Program-made: the position numbers and the translations under genes
Assembly: GCA_002701605.2 (NCBI GenBank)
Contig: NZWF02000009.1
Span: 28,967 to 43,990 of the forward strand
Direction: 5' to 3'
DNA length: 15,024 nt
Source of the DNA: a bacterium
GTDB taxonomy: Bacteria > Desulfobacterota_D > UBA1144
The notes under the pieces: generated by a model
Told to the model about the DNA's origin: nothing
Database searches by the model: none
Seen by the model: the letters and a program-made list of their open reading frames with translations, nothing else
Shown here: positions 14,987 to 15,024 of the stretch, piece by piece
Layout of the letters: every line of letters begins with the position of its first letter
How positions within the stretch are numbered: position 1 is the stretch's first letter

Positions 14987-15024
14987 ATGGCTGATAAATT
15001 CAAAGTAGCAATTTTTTCATCAGG
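14987..15024 (+). CDS. Start of a gene cut by the window end, possibly purN
   Basis: An ATG 11 nt after the 5S rRNA opens a frame that continues to the window end (12 codons): MADKFKVAIFSSG-like, with the last Gly codon incomplete. A basic residue followed by the hydrophobic strand VAIFSSG is how phosphoribosylglycinamide formyltransferase (PurN) commonly begins before its GxGSN loop. With so few residues this is only a guess; other Rossmann-type enzymes start similarly. There is no Shine-Dalgarno in the short gap, so any mRNA might start at, or be processed from, the 5S transcript. Confidence 0.35.
   Translation, partial: MADKFKVAIFSS

Noticed and set aside
1..15024. CRISPR arrays, insertion sequences, phage genes, tRNAs, toxin-antitoxin or other defence systems
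   Set aside because: No spaced direct repeats, transposase or integrase motifs, tRNA cloverleafs or defence domains were seen on either strand; every sizeable frame is a housekeeping or regulatory gene.

Overview
The window is AT-rich (roughly 30% G+C by eye, not computed), gene-dense chromosomal sequence from a Gram-negative bacterium, probably a low-GC, streamlined proteobacterium. The evidence for this is very short or negative gene spacing, short intergenic regions, proteobacterial-type LeuC/LeuD and RpoN, and a proteobacterial rpsU-dnaG-rpoD macromolecular-synthesis operon. The lineage cannot be fixed from sequence reading alone and the signals are mixed. A short, single-domain HprK recalls Alphaproteobacteria, but rpsU-dnaG-rpoD linkage and a 5S rRNA with GTTAAGC in the loop region do not fit typical Alphaproteobacteria. 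Nothing indicates a plasmid, phage or mobile element: there are no IS elements, integrases, tRNA genes or CRISPR repeats.

Layout. (1) Plus strand, 1-2088: the 3' part of trpS (cut by the window edge), followed after 1 bp by a crotonyl-CoA carboxylase/reductase gene. (2) Minus strand, 5854 down to 2078: a tightly packed operon reading rpoN (sigma-54), ptsN (EIIA-Ntr), a short hprK, a mannose-family EIIA, an unrecognised 107-residue protein and a HAD-IIA phosphatase. Three of its five junctions are 4-bp ATGA overlaps and one is an 8-bp overlap. Its end overlaps the end of the reductase gene. (3) A small plus-strand DUF2905 membrane protein gene, divergent from rpoN and overlapping the end of leuD. 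(4) Minus strand, 9401 down to 6099: eno, leuC, leuD. (5) Plus strand from 9497: tkt, then rpsU-dnaG-rpoD, then an isolated 5S rRNA gene with its own promoter-like sequence, then the first 12 codons of a gene that may be purN.

How the genes fit together. Enolase and transketolase, divergently transcribed from a 95-bp region, serve central carbon metabolism. LeuCD performs the isomerase step of leucine synthesis. The reductase suggests ethylmalonyl-CoA-type C2 assimilation or supply of ethylmalonyl-CoA. The rpoN cluster encodes regulatory rather than sugar-transporting PTS parts: two EIIA proteins and the HPr kinase. EI, HPr and any EIIB/EIIC permease are not encoded here. rpsU-dnaG-rpoD couples translation, replication and transcription initiation.

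I found no exotic defence or mobile system. The points most worth a second look are the unknown 107-residue protein in the regulatory PTS operon, the unlinked 5S rRNA, a perfect palindrome containing the probable eno -10 box, a weak tkt terminator hairpin that contains the rpsU -35 box, repeated signs of very short or absent 5' leaders, and a primary sigma factor lacking region 1.1. No stretch over 300 bases is without a gene.
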